Positions 1-6,899 of a stretch of DNA of 8,433 nucleotides are shown here, piece after piece (positions within the stretch are counted from its first letter, which is position 1; every line of letters begins with the position of its first letter). The DNA is from an uncultured Prolixibacteraceae bacterium (lineage in GTDB: Bacteria; Bacteroidota; Bacteroidia; Bacteroidales; Prolixibacteraceae): NCBI GenBank assembly GCA_937915865.1, contig CALGIG010000018.1, positions 1-8,433 of the forward strand, read 5' to 3'. A program made the translations under genes and the position numbers. The notes under the pieces are model-generated. The model searched no databases and was not told the DNA's origin. It saw only the letters and a program-made list of their open reading frames with translations.

Positions 1-185
1 ATTATAGAACCCTACTGCAAGCAAGGTAAACAGAGCTTGCGAAAATTAAATTATTTATAATAATTTCCCAGCAATTAGTAGTTTTTTTTGTAGCGTCACA
101 TTCAAATCAAATGTCTTAGCCTTTGAAAGGTATTGGGAAAATAAACATCCTGAGTTATACAAAAAATAAATGACAATCCTGCACT

Positions 186-219
186 ACCCCTCGTTTGAGC
201 GATAGCGGCAACGAGGGGT
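186..219. repeat. GC-rich inverted repeat (REP-like hairpin)
   Basis: The arms ACCCCTCGTT (186-195) and AACGAGGGGT (210-219) are perfectly complementary over 10 bp. They enclose a 14-base loop that itself contains GCGATAGC. The GC-rich hairpin stands out from the AT-rich surroundings and has no adjacent T-run, so it is not an obvious intrinsic terminator. Short palindromes of this type are scattered between genes in many Bacteroidota genomes. Assigning it to such a family is inference, because only one copy is in the window. Confidence 0.6.
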
Positions 220-267
220 TTATGATCCAAGCGTTTGTAACGGCAGAGAAAATGTCTGAAAAAGTAG

Positions 268-323
268 CCTCCCCTAAATCCCCTCCGCAAGAGGGGACTT
301 AAAGAGGAGCGGTGCAGTGGATG
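268..323. repeat. Diverged ~55-bp direct repeat, copy 1
   Basis: This is the first of two similar copies; the second is at 359-416 and the start-to-start distance is about 92 bp. The shared order is CCCCTnTAAATC, then a C-rich/G-rich hairpin, then GACTTAAA, A/G-rich sequence and GGAGCGG. In this copy the hairpin has a 7-bp stem, TCCCCTC (279-285) with GAGGGGA (291-297), around the loop CGCAA. The similarity runs past the hairpin to about GGAT, so the repeat unit is larger than the stem. No coding potential is apparent. Confidence 0.7.
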
Positions 324-358
324 GTTCTTTTAAAGCGGGTTTTGGATATTGGTTACGA

Positions 359-416
359 GCCCCCTCTAAATCTCCCCCGAAGGGTGAGACTTAAAAAGGA
401 GCGGCGCGAAGGATCG
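359..416. repeat. Diverged ~55-bp direct repeat, copy 2
   Basis: This second copy aligns to 268-323 with scattered substitutions and a one- or two-base length difference in the loop. CTCTAAATC (364-372) matches CCCTAAATC, GACTTAAAAAGGAGCGG (388-404) matches GACTTAAAGAGGAGCGG, and both end in GGAT. Its central stem is weaker than in copy 1: CCC around 375-378 faces GGG at 382-384. The divergence suggests an old repeat family rather than a fresh tandem duplication. Confidence 0.7.
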
Positions 417-434
417 TCCTACTGAAATGATACC

Positions 435-469
435 AGTATAGGTTTCACCCGCCGGGTGAAACCTATACT
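435..469. repeat. Perfect long palindrome, 16-bp arms, 3-base loop
   Basis: AGTATAGGTTTCACCC (435-450) is followed by GCC and then by its exact reverse complement (454-469). There is no mismatch in 16 bp, and the pairing stops at C434/A470. Transcribed from either strand it would form a very stable hairpin. No T-run follows on either side, so it is not a typical intrinsic terminator. Perfect conservation of both arms implies recent origin or selection, for example as a REP/mobile palindrome, a recombination or processing site, or a protein-binding site. The sequence does not decide among these. Confidence 0.8.
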
Positions 470-525
470 ATGCCAGGCCACAAAAGCCGGCAATACGAAC
501 AAAGCCTCAACCTATATTGGTTTTT

Positions 526-555
526 AGCCCTTCTCGCCTTGGGCGGGAGAGGGCT
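526..555. repeat. Imperfect GC-rich hairpin upstream of the YD/RHS gene
   Basis: AGCCCT (526-531) pairs with AGGGCT (550-555). The inner arms TCTCGCC (532-538) and GGCGGGA (542-548) pair with one G-U and a one-base offset, around the loop TTG. It lies 45 bp before the start codon at 600, so it would fall in the 5' leader if transcription starts near the weak -7-like box at 513-520. It could influence translation of that gene, or simply be another REP-like element of this repeat-rich stretch. Confidence 0.5.
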
Positions 556-599
556 TGAATGGGGCTTTCAACACACAAAACAATTAAAGCTTACAAAAA

Positions 600-3500
600 A
601 TGAAACGATATTTATTAATTATTGGATTAATGATGATGGCCGTTTTGGGAAAGGGACAAACTTACTCGACCAACGACCCATTAAAGATACCAACGGAAGT
701 CCCCACTTCGCCCGAGGTGGCTTCATTTGCCCGATATGGCGACATTCCGGTATCGGAATATACAGGGGCAGCAAATATTTCAATACCCCTTTATACAGTA
801 AAAGTAGGTTCCCTAAGCATTCCTGTTGAATTAAGCTATGGTTCAAGTGGCATTCAGGTTAACCAGGAAGCCACATGGGTAGGTCTGGGGTGGAACCTGA
901 TAGCGGGAGGAGCTATCACTTATCGCCCGGTTGGCGGCAACGACCAATTGTTTTCCGGCTATAATATCCCTTGGGCTTCACGAAAAAGTTTATTGGATTA
1001 TATCCCTTCCGGAGTTGGCGACCCAAGCCTTGGAGGAACAAAAAATGAGGATTATTATTATGGCTGGGGATGTTATAGTACTCAACCGACAACCCATTCG
1101 TGCGACGATTATTCGATGTACGCTGGTTTGGTTGGACTAGGAGAACCTGATATTTATTGCGCTAATTTCCTGAATTATTCATTTAAGTTTTTCATTCACC
1201 CTAACTCTGGTGTCCCCGTTTTGGTAGGAAAGAAAAACAAATGCCTGATTGAAAAAAATGGGTATAACTTTAAAATCACAGGAGAAGATGGAACTCAATT
1301 CTGGTTTAATTCGGTAGAGCAAACATCAAATACTTACCGAAATGCCTGGTATTTAAGTCAGATATATACAACCGATGGTGACAGCGTTGTGTTTAGGTAC
1401 AAAAATTATGGAAACATTGAACCGCTTCCATCCCTAAATGAACGATATGGGTGTAACTTTCCTAAAGGAGCAAGCTACGAAAATGGAGTTGGACAAAAAA
1501 GACAGGTTAATCTCTCGCCAACTGTTGGCAACTTATACTTGTCTTCCATTGGCTCCAAAAGTGAAGCCGTTTATTTCGATGTGGACGACCGGGTTGATGT
1601 GAAAGGAGCAAAAAAGCTAAGTAGTGTCCGGATTGTCGATCGGTCTGACAACCGGGAGTATTACCGGTATCAGTTCAGCTACGATTATTTCACGGGAACA
1701 GAGGTTGGGGGCGATTACATAACTGACGATAGGATATGGACTACTTGTACTGATGACGCAAAACGCAAGCGGTTGAAATTAATAAAGTTAACCAAGTATT
1801 CTGTTACTGCCCCAAAAAGTTCGGAAGTTTATAGTTTCGATTACAATGAAACAATCAATCTGCCTCGTAAAACATCGTTTTCGACCGATTACTGGGGGTA
1901 TTATAATGGAGCAGAAAATAGCAGCACCTGGATAACCAGCGGTAAACACACCCTATTGCCAAATATTCTTGATTTAATGCTAAATAATGTTAACGATGAT
2001 GTTCCGGGTGAATTATTGCAGTGCAGCGGTGCAAACAGGGGAGCAAGTTCGACCAATATGGATGCCTGGATGCTAAAAGCAATACATTACCCCACTGGCA
2101 GCAAAACCGAATTTAAATATGAACCCAACACGTTCTCCAATCTCAAATATCCATCGGCAGAAAATCATAACGCTCTGATTGGTAGTAATACATACCATGT
2201 TCTTTGTAAAGAATATTCACCAGCCTCGATTAAAAATGTATCATTCACACTAAATAAAAGTACCGTCATTTTTTTCAATGGTACAATTAACGGCGGAAGT
2301 AACCAATACCCATACACTCAGATCAAAGATGCAAGTATTCTAATAGCAGGACCGATTGGGGCGAACAGTCAAGTAAAAACCTATCGTCTCGAAACTTCGG
2401 ATGCTCTGACCTTTGCAACAAATAATTATACAAAATCATGGATCGGTTATTTCACCCTTGAAGCAGGAACTTACAACTTTATAGCCACAATTCCTTCGTC
2501 TCTTGAAAGTACTTCAGCTCCAACATCCAATCCACCATTAGTTGATGCTACTCTAAAATTTTATAAAATCAACGAAACTTTGCTAACAAATTATACCTCA
2601 ATTGGTGGAGGACTCAGGATACAATCAATTACAAATTACGATTTAGACAATAATCAGATATCCACTAAAACGTACACCTATACAGGTGGAAAATTGTTAA
2701 TCCCGCTGGCATATTTAAAAACAAAAAACATGGTTAATGCTGCTGCTGGCATTTCAGGTAAAGAATATAGCCTTGCATACCTTCTGGCTGGCGATAGTTA
2801 TAACGAAATCGCATCGAGAAACAACGGAAATGTAGTTGGTTATGATAAGGTTGAAGAAGTTCAAATCAATGGAAGCACAAATAACGGGAAGGTAGTATCG
2901 ATCTTTAAAAATAACCTTGCCAAAAATACGGTTAGTGGATATCCGGTTTTCGAATACGATTACGACAACGGCAATTTACTATCCAAAGCAGTACTTAGTG
3001 CCTCGAATGACACTATCAACAAAGAGAAATATACTTATGTACAAGGTGAATTAAATCGTGAATTTATTAATTATTTTATCGAAGACAATTACATTGGACC
3101 AACAACGGATTGCATTGCTAACGGCTCAGATGGAGCCCTTTCAAATCGTCAATCCTATATTGGGCGATATAATATTATTAAGTATTCAAACACAGCTTCC
3201 TGGAGTTATTTGCAGAGTAAACAAACCACCACTTATTCAGGATCGAGTAAGTTAATAGCAAATAGTGAATATAAATATAACCTCAATAATTATAATATTA
3301 GCGAAGAGAAAATCATTAATAGCGATAATTCGGTCCACTATACCCAATATACATACCCTTTAGATTACTCTGGTGGAGTTTACGATTTAATGAAAACAGT
3401 TAATATGATTAATATTCCAATAGAACAGTCTGAATTAGTAGGATCAACCCCTGTTCAGTCTAAACTAACGACCTATACCTTATTTGGCATAAACAACTTG

Positions 3501-3974
3501 GGATATCCACTCCTAAAACCAAGTATTATGAGTTTAAAAACTGGCACAAATAGTTATGAAGATAGAATTTTCTTTAAAAAGTATGATTCGTTTGGCAACC
3601 TTACTGAAATTGAGAATAACCAAAGTAAGACGGTTTACCTATGGAGTTATCGGAATAAGTTGCCAATAGCGAAGATTGACGGTTTGACTTTTGATGAAGT
3701 AAAAGCTATTTTAGGTGAAACAACAATCAACGACCTTGCAAAATTAGTGCAACCGACCAAAAGCCAAATCGATGCGATTGGAATCTCTTTTAAAAATTCA
3801 AATGCTTTTATTACCACCTTCACCTACAAGCCCCTTGTTGGCCTTGTTTCGCAAACCGACCCTGCCGGACGAACGACCTATTACGAGTACGACGATTTCG
3901 GACGGTTAAAACTAACCAAAGACCTGGCTGGCAATATCCTGAAAAAGTACGAGTACCATTATGCCGGGCAGTAA
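600..3974 (+). CDS. Secreted YD/RHS-repeat-like surface protein (1124 aa)
   Basis: This large exported protein is of the Bacteroidota YD/RHS-like kind. Residues 1-20 form a signal peptide: MKR, a hydrophobic LLIIGLMMMAVLG core, and a likely cut near GKGQ. Residues 40-110 carry the characteristic opening block (FARYGDIPVSEYTG, then ISIPLYTV, VELSYGSSGIQV, and WVGLGWNL ending near residue 100). A beta-rich YD-like region follows. About residues 541-635 read like an inserted beta-sandwich module (SFTLNKSTV to LEAGTYNFIATI). The C-terminus has KYDSFGNLTEI and then one clear YD repeat at 1092-1121 (TTYYEYDDFGRLKLTKD), and stops three residues later. There is no long repeat array, no DPXG-type cleavage block and no toxin tip, so it is unlikely to be a complete polymorphic toxin. 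Substrate and role are unknown. No clear ribosome-binding site is seen; the start is set by the signal peptide. The second half is visibly more AT-rich and Asn/Ser/Tyr-rich. Confidence 0.85.
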   Translation: MKRYLLIIGLMMMAVLGKGQTYSTNDPLKIPTEVPTSPEVASFARYGDIPVSEYTGAANISIPLYTVKVGSLSIPVELSYGSSGIQVNQEATWVGLGWNLIAGGAITYRPVGGNDQLFSGYNIPWASRKSLLDYIPSGVGDPSLGGTKNEDYYYGWGCYSTQPTTHSCDDYSMYAGLVGLGEPDIYCANFLNYSFKFFIHPNSGVPVLVGKKNKCLIEKNGYNFKITGEDGTQFWFNSVEQTSNTYRNAWYLSQIYTTDGDSVVFRYKNYGNIEPLPSLNERYGCNFPKGASYENGVGQKRQVNLSPTVGNLYLSSIGSKSEAVYFDVDDRVDVKGAKKLSSVRIVDRSDNREYYRYQFSYDYFTGTEVGGDYITDDRIWTTCTDDAKRKRLKLIKLTKYSVTAPKSSEVYSFDYNETINLPRKTSFSTDYWGYYNGAENSSTWITSGKHTLLPNILDLMLNNVNDDVPGELLQCSGANRGASSTNMDAWMLKAIHYPTGSKTEFKYEPNTFSNLKYPSAENHNALIGSNTYHVLCKEYSPASIKNVSFTLNKSTVIFFNGTINGGSNQYPYTQIKDASILIAGPIGANSQVKTYRLETSDALTFATNNYTKSWIGYFTLEAGTYNFIATIPSSLESTSAPTSNPPLVDATLKFYKINETLLTNYTSIGGGLRIQSITNYDLDNNQISTKTYTYTGGKLLIPLAYLKTKNMVNAAAGISGKEYSLAYLLAGDSYNEIASRNNGNVVGYDKVEEVQINGSTNNGKVVSIFKNNLAKNTVSGYPVFEYDYDNGNLLSKAVLSASNDTINKEKYTYVQGELNREFINYFIEDNYIGPTTDCIANGSDGALSNRQSYIGRYNIIKYSNTASWSYLQSKQTTTYSGSSKLIANSEYKYNLNNYNISEEKIINSDNSVHYTQYTYPLDYSGGVYDLMKTVNMINIPIEQSELVGSTPVQSKLTTYTLFGINNLGYPLLKPSIMSLKTGTNSYEDRIFFKKYDSFGNLTEIENNQSKTVYLWSYRNKLPIAKIDGLTFDEVKAILGETTINDLAKLVQPTKSQIDAIGISFKNSNAFITTFTYKPLVGLVSQTDPAGRTTYYEYDDFGRLKLTKDLAGNILKKYEYHYAGQ

Positions 3975-4098
3975 TGTCAGTTTATAAAACCATGACGGCT
4001 TGATGAAGTTTTGTGCTTAAGAATATTGAGAAATTTGTATCTATCGAAAGCACAAGTATTTTAAATTTCGTTTTTACTATGCTTATTGCAATTAATCC

Positions 4099-4132
4099 CA
4101 AATAAAAAACGGACAGGAATAAACCTGTCCGT
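4099..4132 (-). terminator. Intrinsic terminator of the exported-protein gene
   Basis: On the minus strand a perfect 9-bp stem, ACGGACAGG with CCTGTCCGT (plus-strand 4109-4117 and 4124-4132), encloses a six-base loop. It is followed at once by TTTTTATTTG. This is the standard layout of a rho-independent terminator. It lies 80 bases past the stop codon of the minus-strand gene ending at 4212, giving a 3' untranslated region of about 80 bases. On the plus strand no T-run follows the stem, so it should not serve the YD/RHS gene. Confidence 0.85.
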
Positions 4133-4211
4133 TCGCACTGTTTTGTTTAATTGTTCTCGCGTATCGCTTATTGAGGGAATAAACTATCTAATTAACGTAT
4201 TATCGTTTTAT

Positions 4212-5033
4212 TTATTTCTTTTGCGACTCAACTTTTACCTCAATTTCCCTGCCATCTTTTCCTTTTATGATCTTTTTCCTTTCAATAACTTTCATCTTCA
4301 AACTATCGTCCCTGTTACTAAAATCAAAATCAGTAACTTCAGGCACATCTGGTGGCATTGGTGCCATCAAATCATCACCTTCAAATCTGAAATCGAAAGA
4401 TTCTTCCTTAGGATCAACTTTTTTTCTGATAATTTCGATTTTCTCGCGACCGCCACTCAAGTCTTTCTTTTTGTAGGAAATTACATTCGGATCATTCAAA
4501 TCAATTATCTTTCCTGATTGTTTGAACTTCATGATATGTGGTACAGGTGGTACCGGAGGCATTGGAGGAACATGATCCGGACCATGTCCGTTCATAAAAA
4601 TTATATGATCCGCAGGACCACCTTTCCTCATTTTCCTGACAATGATTTTCTTCTCAATGCTATCATTTCCATCAGCAAAAAAATCCATGTCATCTTCAGA
4701 GTCCATATCAAAAAATGAAGGGGCATCCTTTTCTCCTCTTCTGTGGTTAAACATCATGACATCAGGGCCATCATCACCTTTTCCGAAGCGATGTACCATA
4801 AATTCTCCCTTATATTTCATCGGGTTAATTGTATCGCCTTTCCAAACAAAAACATCGTCGGTAGTAAAAACTGTATCAATTTCAGCTTTTTTACCATCAA
4901 CAATTTTCACCATCTTTACATGTCGGCTCTTTTTAGGCTTCTGCACATTATCATCATTTCCGCTCAACACAAACGACGACAACAATAACGATGCAAATCC
5001 AGCTACTCCAATTGTTAGTAATGTGTTTTTCAT
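4212..5033 (-). CDS. Unrecognised exported acidic/basic-patterned protein divergent from a two-component system
   Basis: I do not recognise the family of this 273-residue protein. Residues 1-25 are a signal peptide (MKNTLLTIGVAGFASLLLSSFVLSG) with no lipobox Cys and no later membrane segment, so it is probably periplasmic or released. The mature part alternates acidic-aromatic stretches (DMDSEDDMDFF at 109-119, FDFRFEGDD at 213-221) with basic beta-like strands (EKKIIVRKMRKGG, KIEIIRKKV, KMKVIERKKIIKG). Residues 117-139 and 235-258 look like two copies of one unit. PPMPPVPPVP at 156-165 and APMPPDVPEV at 224-233 are proline-rich, and His and Met are frequent at 79-98 and 143-168. It is divergent from the kinase/regulator operon across a 138-bp region. 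A role as a periplasmic accessory or signal protein for that kinase is inferred from context only. The start is fixed by the signal peptide and by a -7 box 30 bases upstream. Confidence 0.8.
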   Translation of the reverse strand: MKNTLLTIGVAGFASLLLSSFVLSGNDDNVQKPKKSRHVKMVKIVDGKKAEIDTVFTTDDVFVWKGDTINPMKYKGEFMVHRFGKGDDGPDVMMFNHRRGEKDAPSFFDMDSEDDMDFFADGNDSIEKKIIVRKMRKGGPADHIIFMNGHGPDHVPPMPPVPPVPHIMKFKQSGKIIDLNDPNVISYKKKDLSGGREKIEIIRKKVDPKEESFDFRFEGDDLMAPMPPDVPEVTDFDFSNRDDSLKMKVIERKKIIKGKDGREIEVKVESQKK

Positions 5034-5063
5034 TTGATTTATTTTTTGGATTTATTTCTGAAA

Positions 5064-5071
5064 CAAAGATA
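5064..5071 (-). promoter_or_regulatory. -7 promoter box for the exported-protein gene
   Basis: Read on the minus strand this is TATCTTTG, an exact match to the Bacteroidota sigma-factor -7 consensus TAnnTTTG. It lies 30 bases before the ATG at 5033, leaving a leader of roughly 20-25 bases. No TTG is found 19-21 bases further upstream. The weak -33 region starts where the GTTAA array begins, which fits a promoter needing an activator. Confidence 0.65.
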
Positions 5072-5094
5072 CTTTGGTTCCTGGTGAACTATGA

Positions 5095-5131
5095 GTTAAT
5101 GACAGCTTAAAATCTGTTAAGGAAAAGTTAA
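5095..5131. promoter_or_regulatory. Phased (G/C)TTAA array, candidate response-regulator operator
   Basis: Four pentamers in the same orientation occur at 5095 GTTAA, 5106 CTTAA, 5116 GTTAA and 5127 GTTAA. The steps are 11, 10 and 11 bp, close to one helical turn each, so they lie on one face of the DNA. OmpR-family regulators commonly bind tandem half-sites one turn apart; the Escherichia coli CpxR box is GTAAA-N5-GTAAA. The array lies between the two outward-facing -7 boxes and abuts the expected -33 region of both. An overlapping ACAG-N8-CTGT dyad (5102-5117) is an alternative reading. Binding by the regulator encoded at 6900-7592 is inferred. Confidence 0.5.
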
Positions 5132-5158
5132 AGTACTGAAAGAGCTTTATTTAATAAC

Positions 5159-5166
5159 TATCTTTG
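5159..5166 (+). promoter_or_regulatory. -7 promoter box for the sensor kinase gene
   Basis: TATCTTTG matches TAnnTTTG exactly and is the same octamer as on the opposite strand at 5064-5071. CTG at 5136-5138 is 20 bases upstream, where a -33 TTG would be expected, so the -33 element is degenerate. Only five bases separate the box from the kinase ATG at 5172. Transcription would therefore start at or next to the start codon, giving a leaderless or nearly leaderless mRNA. Confidence 0.6.
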
Positions 5167-5171
5167 GTGTC

Positions 5172-6812
5172 ATGAACAAAAAGATAGTTACAGGTCTGAT
5201 AGTTTTGATGGGAATTTCGATTGTTGGAATTATCATCATTCAACTGGTATGGATGAATAATGCTATCAAGTTAAGAAATGAGTTATTCGACAGAAGTGTA
5301 AACGATGCATTGAATGCTACCACTAACCGATTGGACAATGAAATGAATTTCGGACTGATTAACCATTTCTCATTTACCAATTCTGAGTTCTTAAATGAAC
5401 CTGGTCCTAACCCACCCCTTCCACCAGTTCCCCCTCCTTTGGGACAAAAAAGACCTTTACGAGTTTTTATGGCACCACATAAAAATCCCCGAAAAATTGA
5501 AATGATCATTGATGCTAATGTAAATCGTCCAGGTTCCAAATTCAATGACTTACTTAATCATCGAAACAATGGCAGGCAAAAAGACACACTCATCGTATTG
5601 AATACCGACAGCCTGGAGAAAATATATTCACATGGGATACATCGCTTCGATTCGCTGGTGGCAAATTTCGAATATCAAGAAGATTCAACCGGAAAAATTA
5701 AACAAGAATTCAAAGTCCGTTCTCAAAAACTTAAAAGAGTTGCAAGAAAAGCAGTTCAGGAAATTTCGACATGGGAAGAAGAAGTACCTGTTGATACATT
5801 AACTTCGTTTCTAAAAAAAGAATTGCAGAACAGAAATATACCGATTGCCTTTGAAACAGGAATAATCCGCGATTCGAGAGTTTCATCAAAAACAGAAAAA
5901 GCCGACACGTTACTATTAAAAAGGACCAGGTACCATGCAAACTTGTACCCCAACGATATTTTCCAGAAAAACATCAAGCTAGCTGTCTATTTTCCAGACA
6001 AAGACACCTTTATCTTCAAGACTTTAAACTGGTTACTGATTGTCTCGCTTTTGTTCTCAGTAATTGTTCTTTTAACCTTTGCCGCCAGTATTTTCTTTAT
6101 ACTGAAACAAAAGAAAATATCGGAGATGAAGTCGGATTTCATTAATAACATGACGCACGAATTCAAAACGCCAATTGCAACCATTTCCGTGGCTGCCGAT
6201 TCGATTGTCAATCAAAAAGTAATTGAAAGCCCCGACAAAATCAGGTATTTTATTGACATGATTAAAAAAGAGAACCGAAGAATGAACCGCCAGGTTGAAG
6301 ACATTTTAACCATCGCCCGTTTGGACAAAAAGGAATTTGAATTCAAATGGGATGCTTTTAACCTGCATGAAGTCATCGAAAATGCGATACAAAGCATTGT
6401 GCTCCATGTAGAAAAAAAAGGTGGCACAATCACCAGCGAGCTAATGGCCGCAAACCCCGTTGCCACCAGCGATCCAAACCATTTTGCCAACCTGATTTAC
6501 AACCTGCTCGACAATGCCAATAAATATTCGCTAAACGAGCCTCAAATTAAAATAAGCACCCGAAATACAACAAAAGGTATTCTCATTTCGGTATCCGATA
6601 AAGGAATTGGCATGAGTAAAATAGTGCAAAGCCGAATTTTCGAACGTTTTTACCGTCAAACCAGCGGAAACATACATAATGTGAAAGGCTTTGGGCTAGG
6701 GCTCAGCTATGTAAAAGCTGTTTTGGAAGCAAATAAAGGAAGCATTTCGGTGCATAGCGAACCCGGGAAAGGAAGTACTTTTGACGTGTTTATTCCATTC
6801 ATCCGCGAGTAA
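5172..6812 (+). CDS. Membrane sensor histidine kinase (HisKA-HATPase), no HAMP
   Basis: This 546-residue protein phosphorylates itself on His in response to an envelope signal and passes the phosphate to a regulator, most likely the one encoded at 6900-7592. TM1 is at about residues 5-28, the periplasmic sensor at 29-284 and TM2 at 287-311. The H-box HEFKTP follows with the phospho-accepting His329. ATPase motifs are LDNANKYS with N-box Asn448, G1 DKGIGM (Asp476 to Met481), an F-box-like FERFYR, and G2 GFGLGL from 506. Only 17 residues separate TM2 from His329, so there is no HAMP domain. The sensor domain matches nothing I recognise. It has a proline-rich segment, PPLPPVPPPL at 81-90, and a charged C-terminal half. 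No Shine-Dalgarno is present and the -7 box is nearly next to the ATG. The regulator gene follows 87 bp downstream. Confidence 0.95.
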   Translation: MNKKIVTGLIVLMGISIVGIIIIQLVWMNNAIKLRNELFDRSVNDALNATTNRLDNEMNFGLINHFSFTNSEFLNEPGPNPPLPPVPPPLGQKRPLRVFMAPHKNPRKIEMIIDANVNRPGSKFNDLLNHRNNGRQKDTLIVLNTDSLEKIYSHGIHRFDSLVANFEYQEDSTGKIKQEFKVRSQKLKRVARKAVQEISTWEEEVPVDTLTSFLKKELQNRNIPIAFETGIIRDSRVSSKTEKADTLLLKRTRYHANLYPNDIFQKNIKLAVYFPDKDTFIFKTLNWLLIVSLLFSVIVLLTFAASIFFILKQKKISEMKSDFINNMTHEFKTPIATISVAADSIVNQKVIESPDKIRYFIDMIKKENRRMNRQVEDILTIARLDKKEFEFKWDAFNLHEVIENAIQSIVLHVEKKGGTITSELMAANPVATSDPNHFANLIYNLLDNANKYSLNEPQIKISTRNTTKGILISVSDKGIGMSKIVQSRIFERFYRQTSGNIHNVKGFGLGLSYVKAVLEANKGSISVHSEPGKGSTFDVFIPFIRE

Positions 6813-6899
6813 GCTGAAAATTCATGCTTAGGATTTCAATCTTCACTTCAATATTCCGGGTTCTAGCTGATTTTATTAACTTGCATTAAACAAAAAAGA

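Larger units (their letters stand above)
1..599. other. Repeat-rich intergenic region without a convincing gene
   Basis: No reading frame here has a plausible start, length and protein-like composition. The few short frames, such as one on the minus strand over 102-290, run through repeat hairpins. The stretch holds at least five hairpin-forming or repeated elements, listed separately. It begins with a small GC-containing inverted repeat (GCAAGC at 17-22 with GCTTGC at 35-40) and an AT-only one (AAATTATT at 48-55 with AATAATTT at 59-66). These could be the tail of an upstream transcript. A weak TATATTGG at 513-520, one mismatch from TAnnTTTG, is the best -7 candidate for the gene starting at 600. 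It has no TTG at the expected -33 distance, so the promoter of that gene is not confidently located. Confidence 0.7.

Noticed and set aside
1..60. Plus-strand frame open from the window edge to TAA at 58-60 (19 codons), a possible tail of an upstream gene
   Set aside because: Too short and without recognisable content. Chance open frames of this length are common in AT-rich DNA.
102..290. Minus-strand frame of 62 codons
   Set aside because: It runs across the hairpin at 186-219 and the start of the repeat at 268-323, has no start signal, and its composition is not protein-like.
470..829. Plus-strand frame of 119 codons overlapping the start of the YD/RHS gene
   Set aside because: It begins inside the edge of the perfect palindrome, lies mostly over the signal peptide and conserved N-terminus of the real gene in another frame, and shows no family features.
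4011..4055. Inverted repeat TTGTGCTT / AAGCACAA as a terminator of the YD/RHS gene
   Set aside because: The 29-base loop is long, the stem is only 8 bp and the T-run (CGTTTTTAC) starts about 15 bases after it. Too weak to call.
4086..5037. Several plus-strand frames of 66-143 codons opposite the minus-strand gene
   Set aside because: They are antisense shadows of the exported-protein gene, which has a signal peptide, a -7 box and a terminator in the correct order.
6877..6884. TAACTTGC as a -7 box for the response regulator gene
   Set aside because: It differs from TAnnTTTG in two of the six fixed positions and has no TTG at the -33 distance. Cotranscription with the kinase is simpler.
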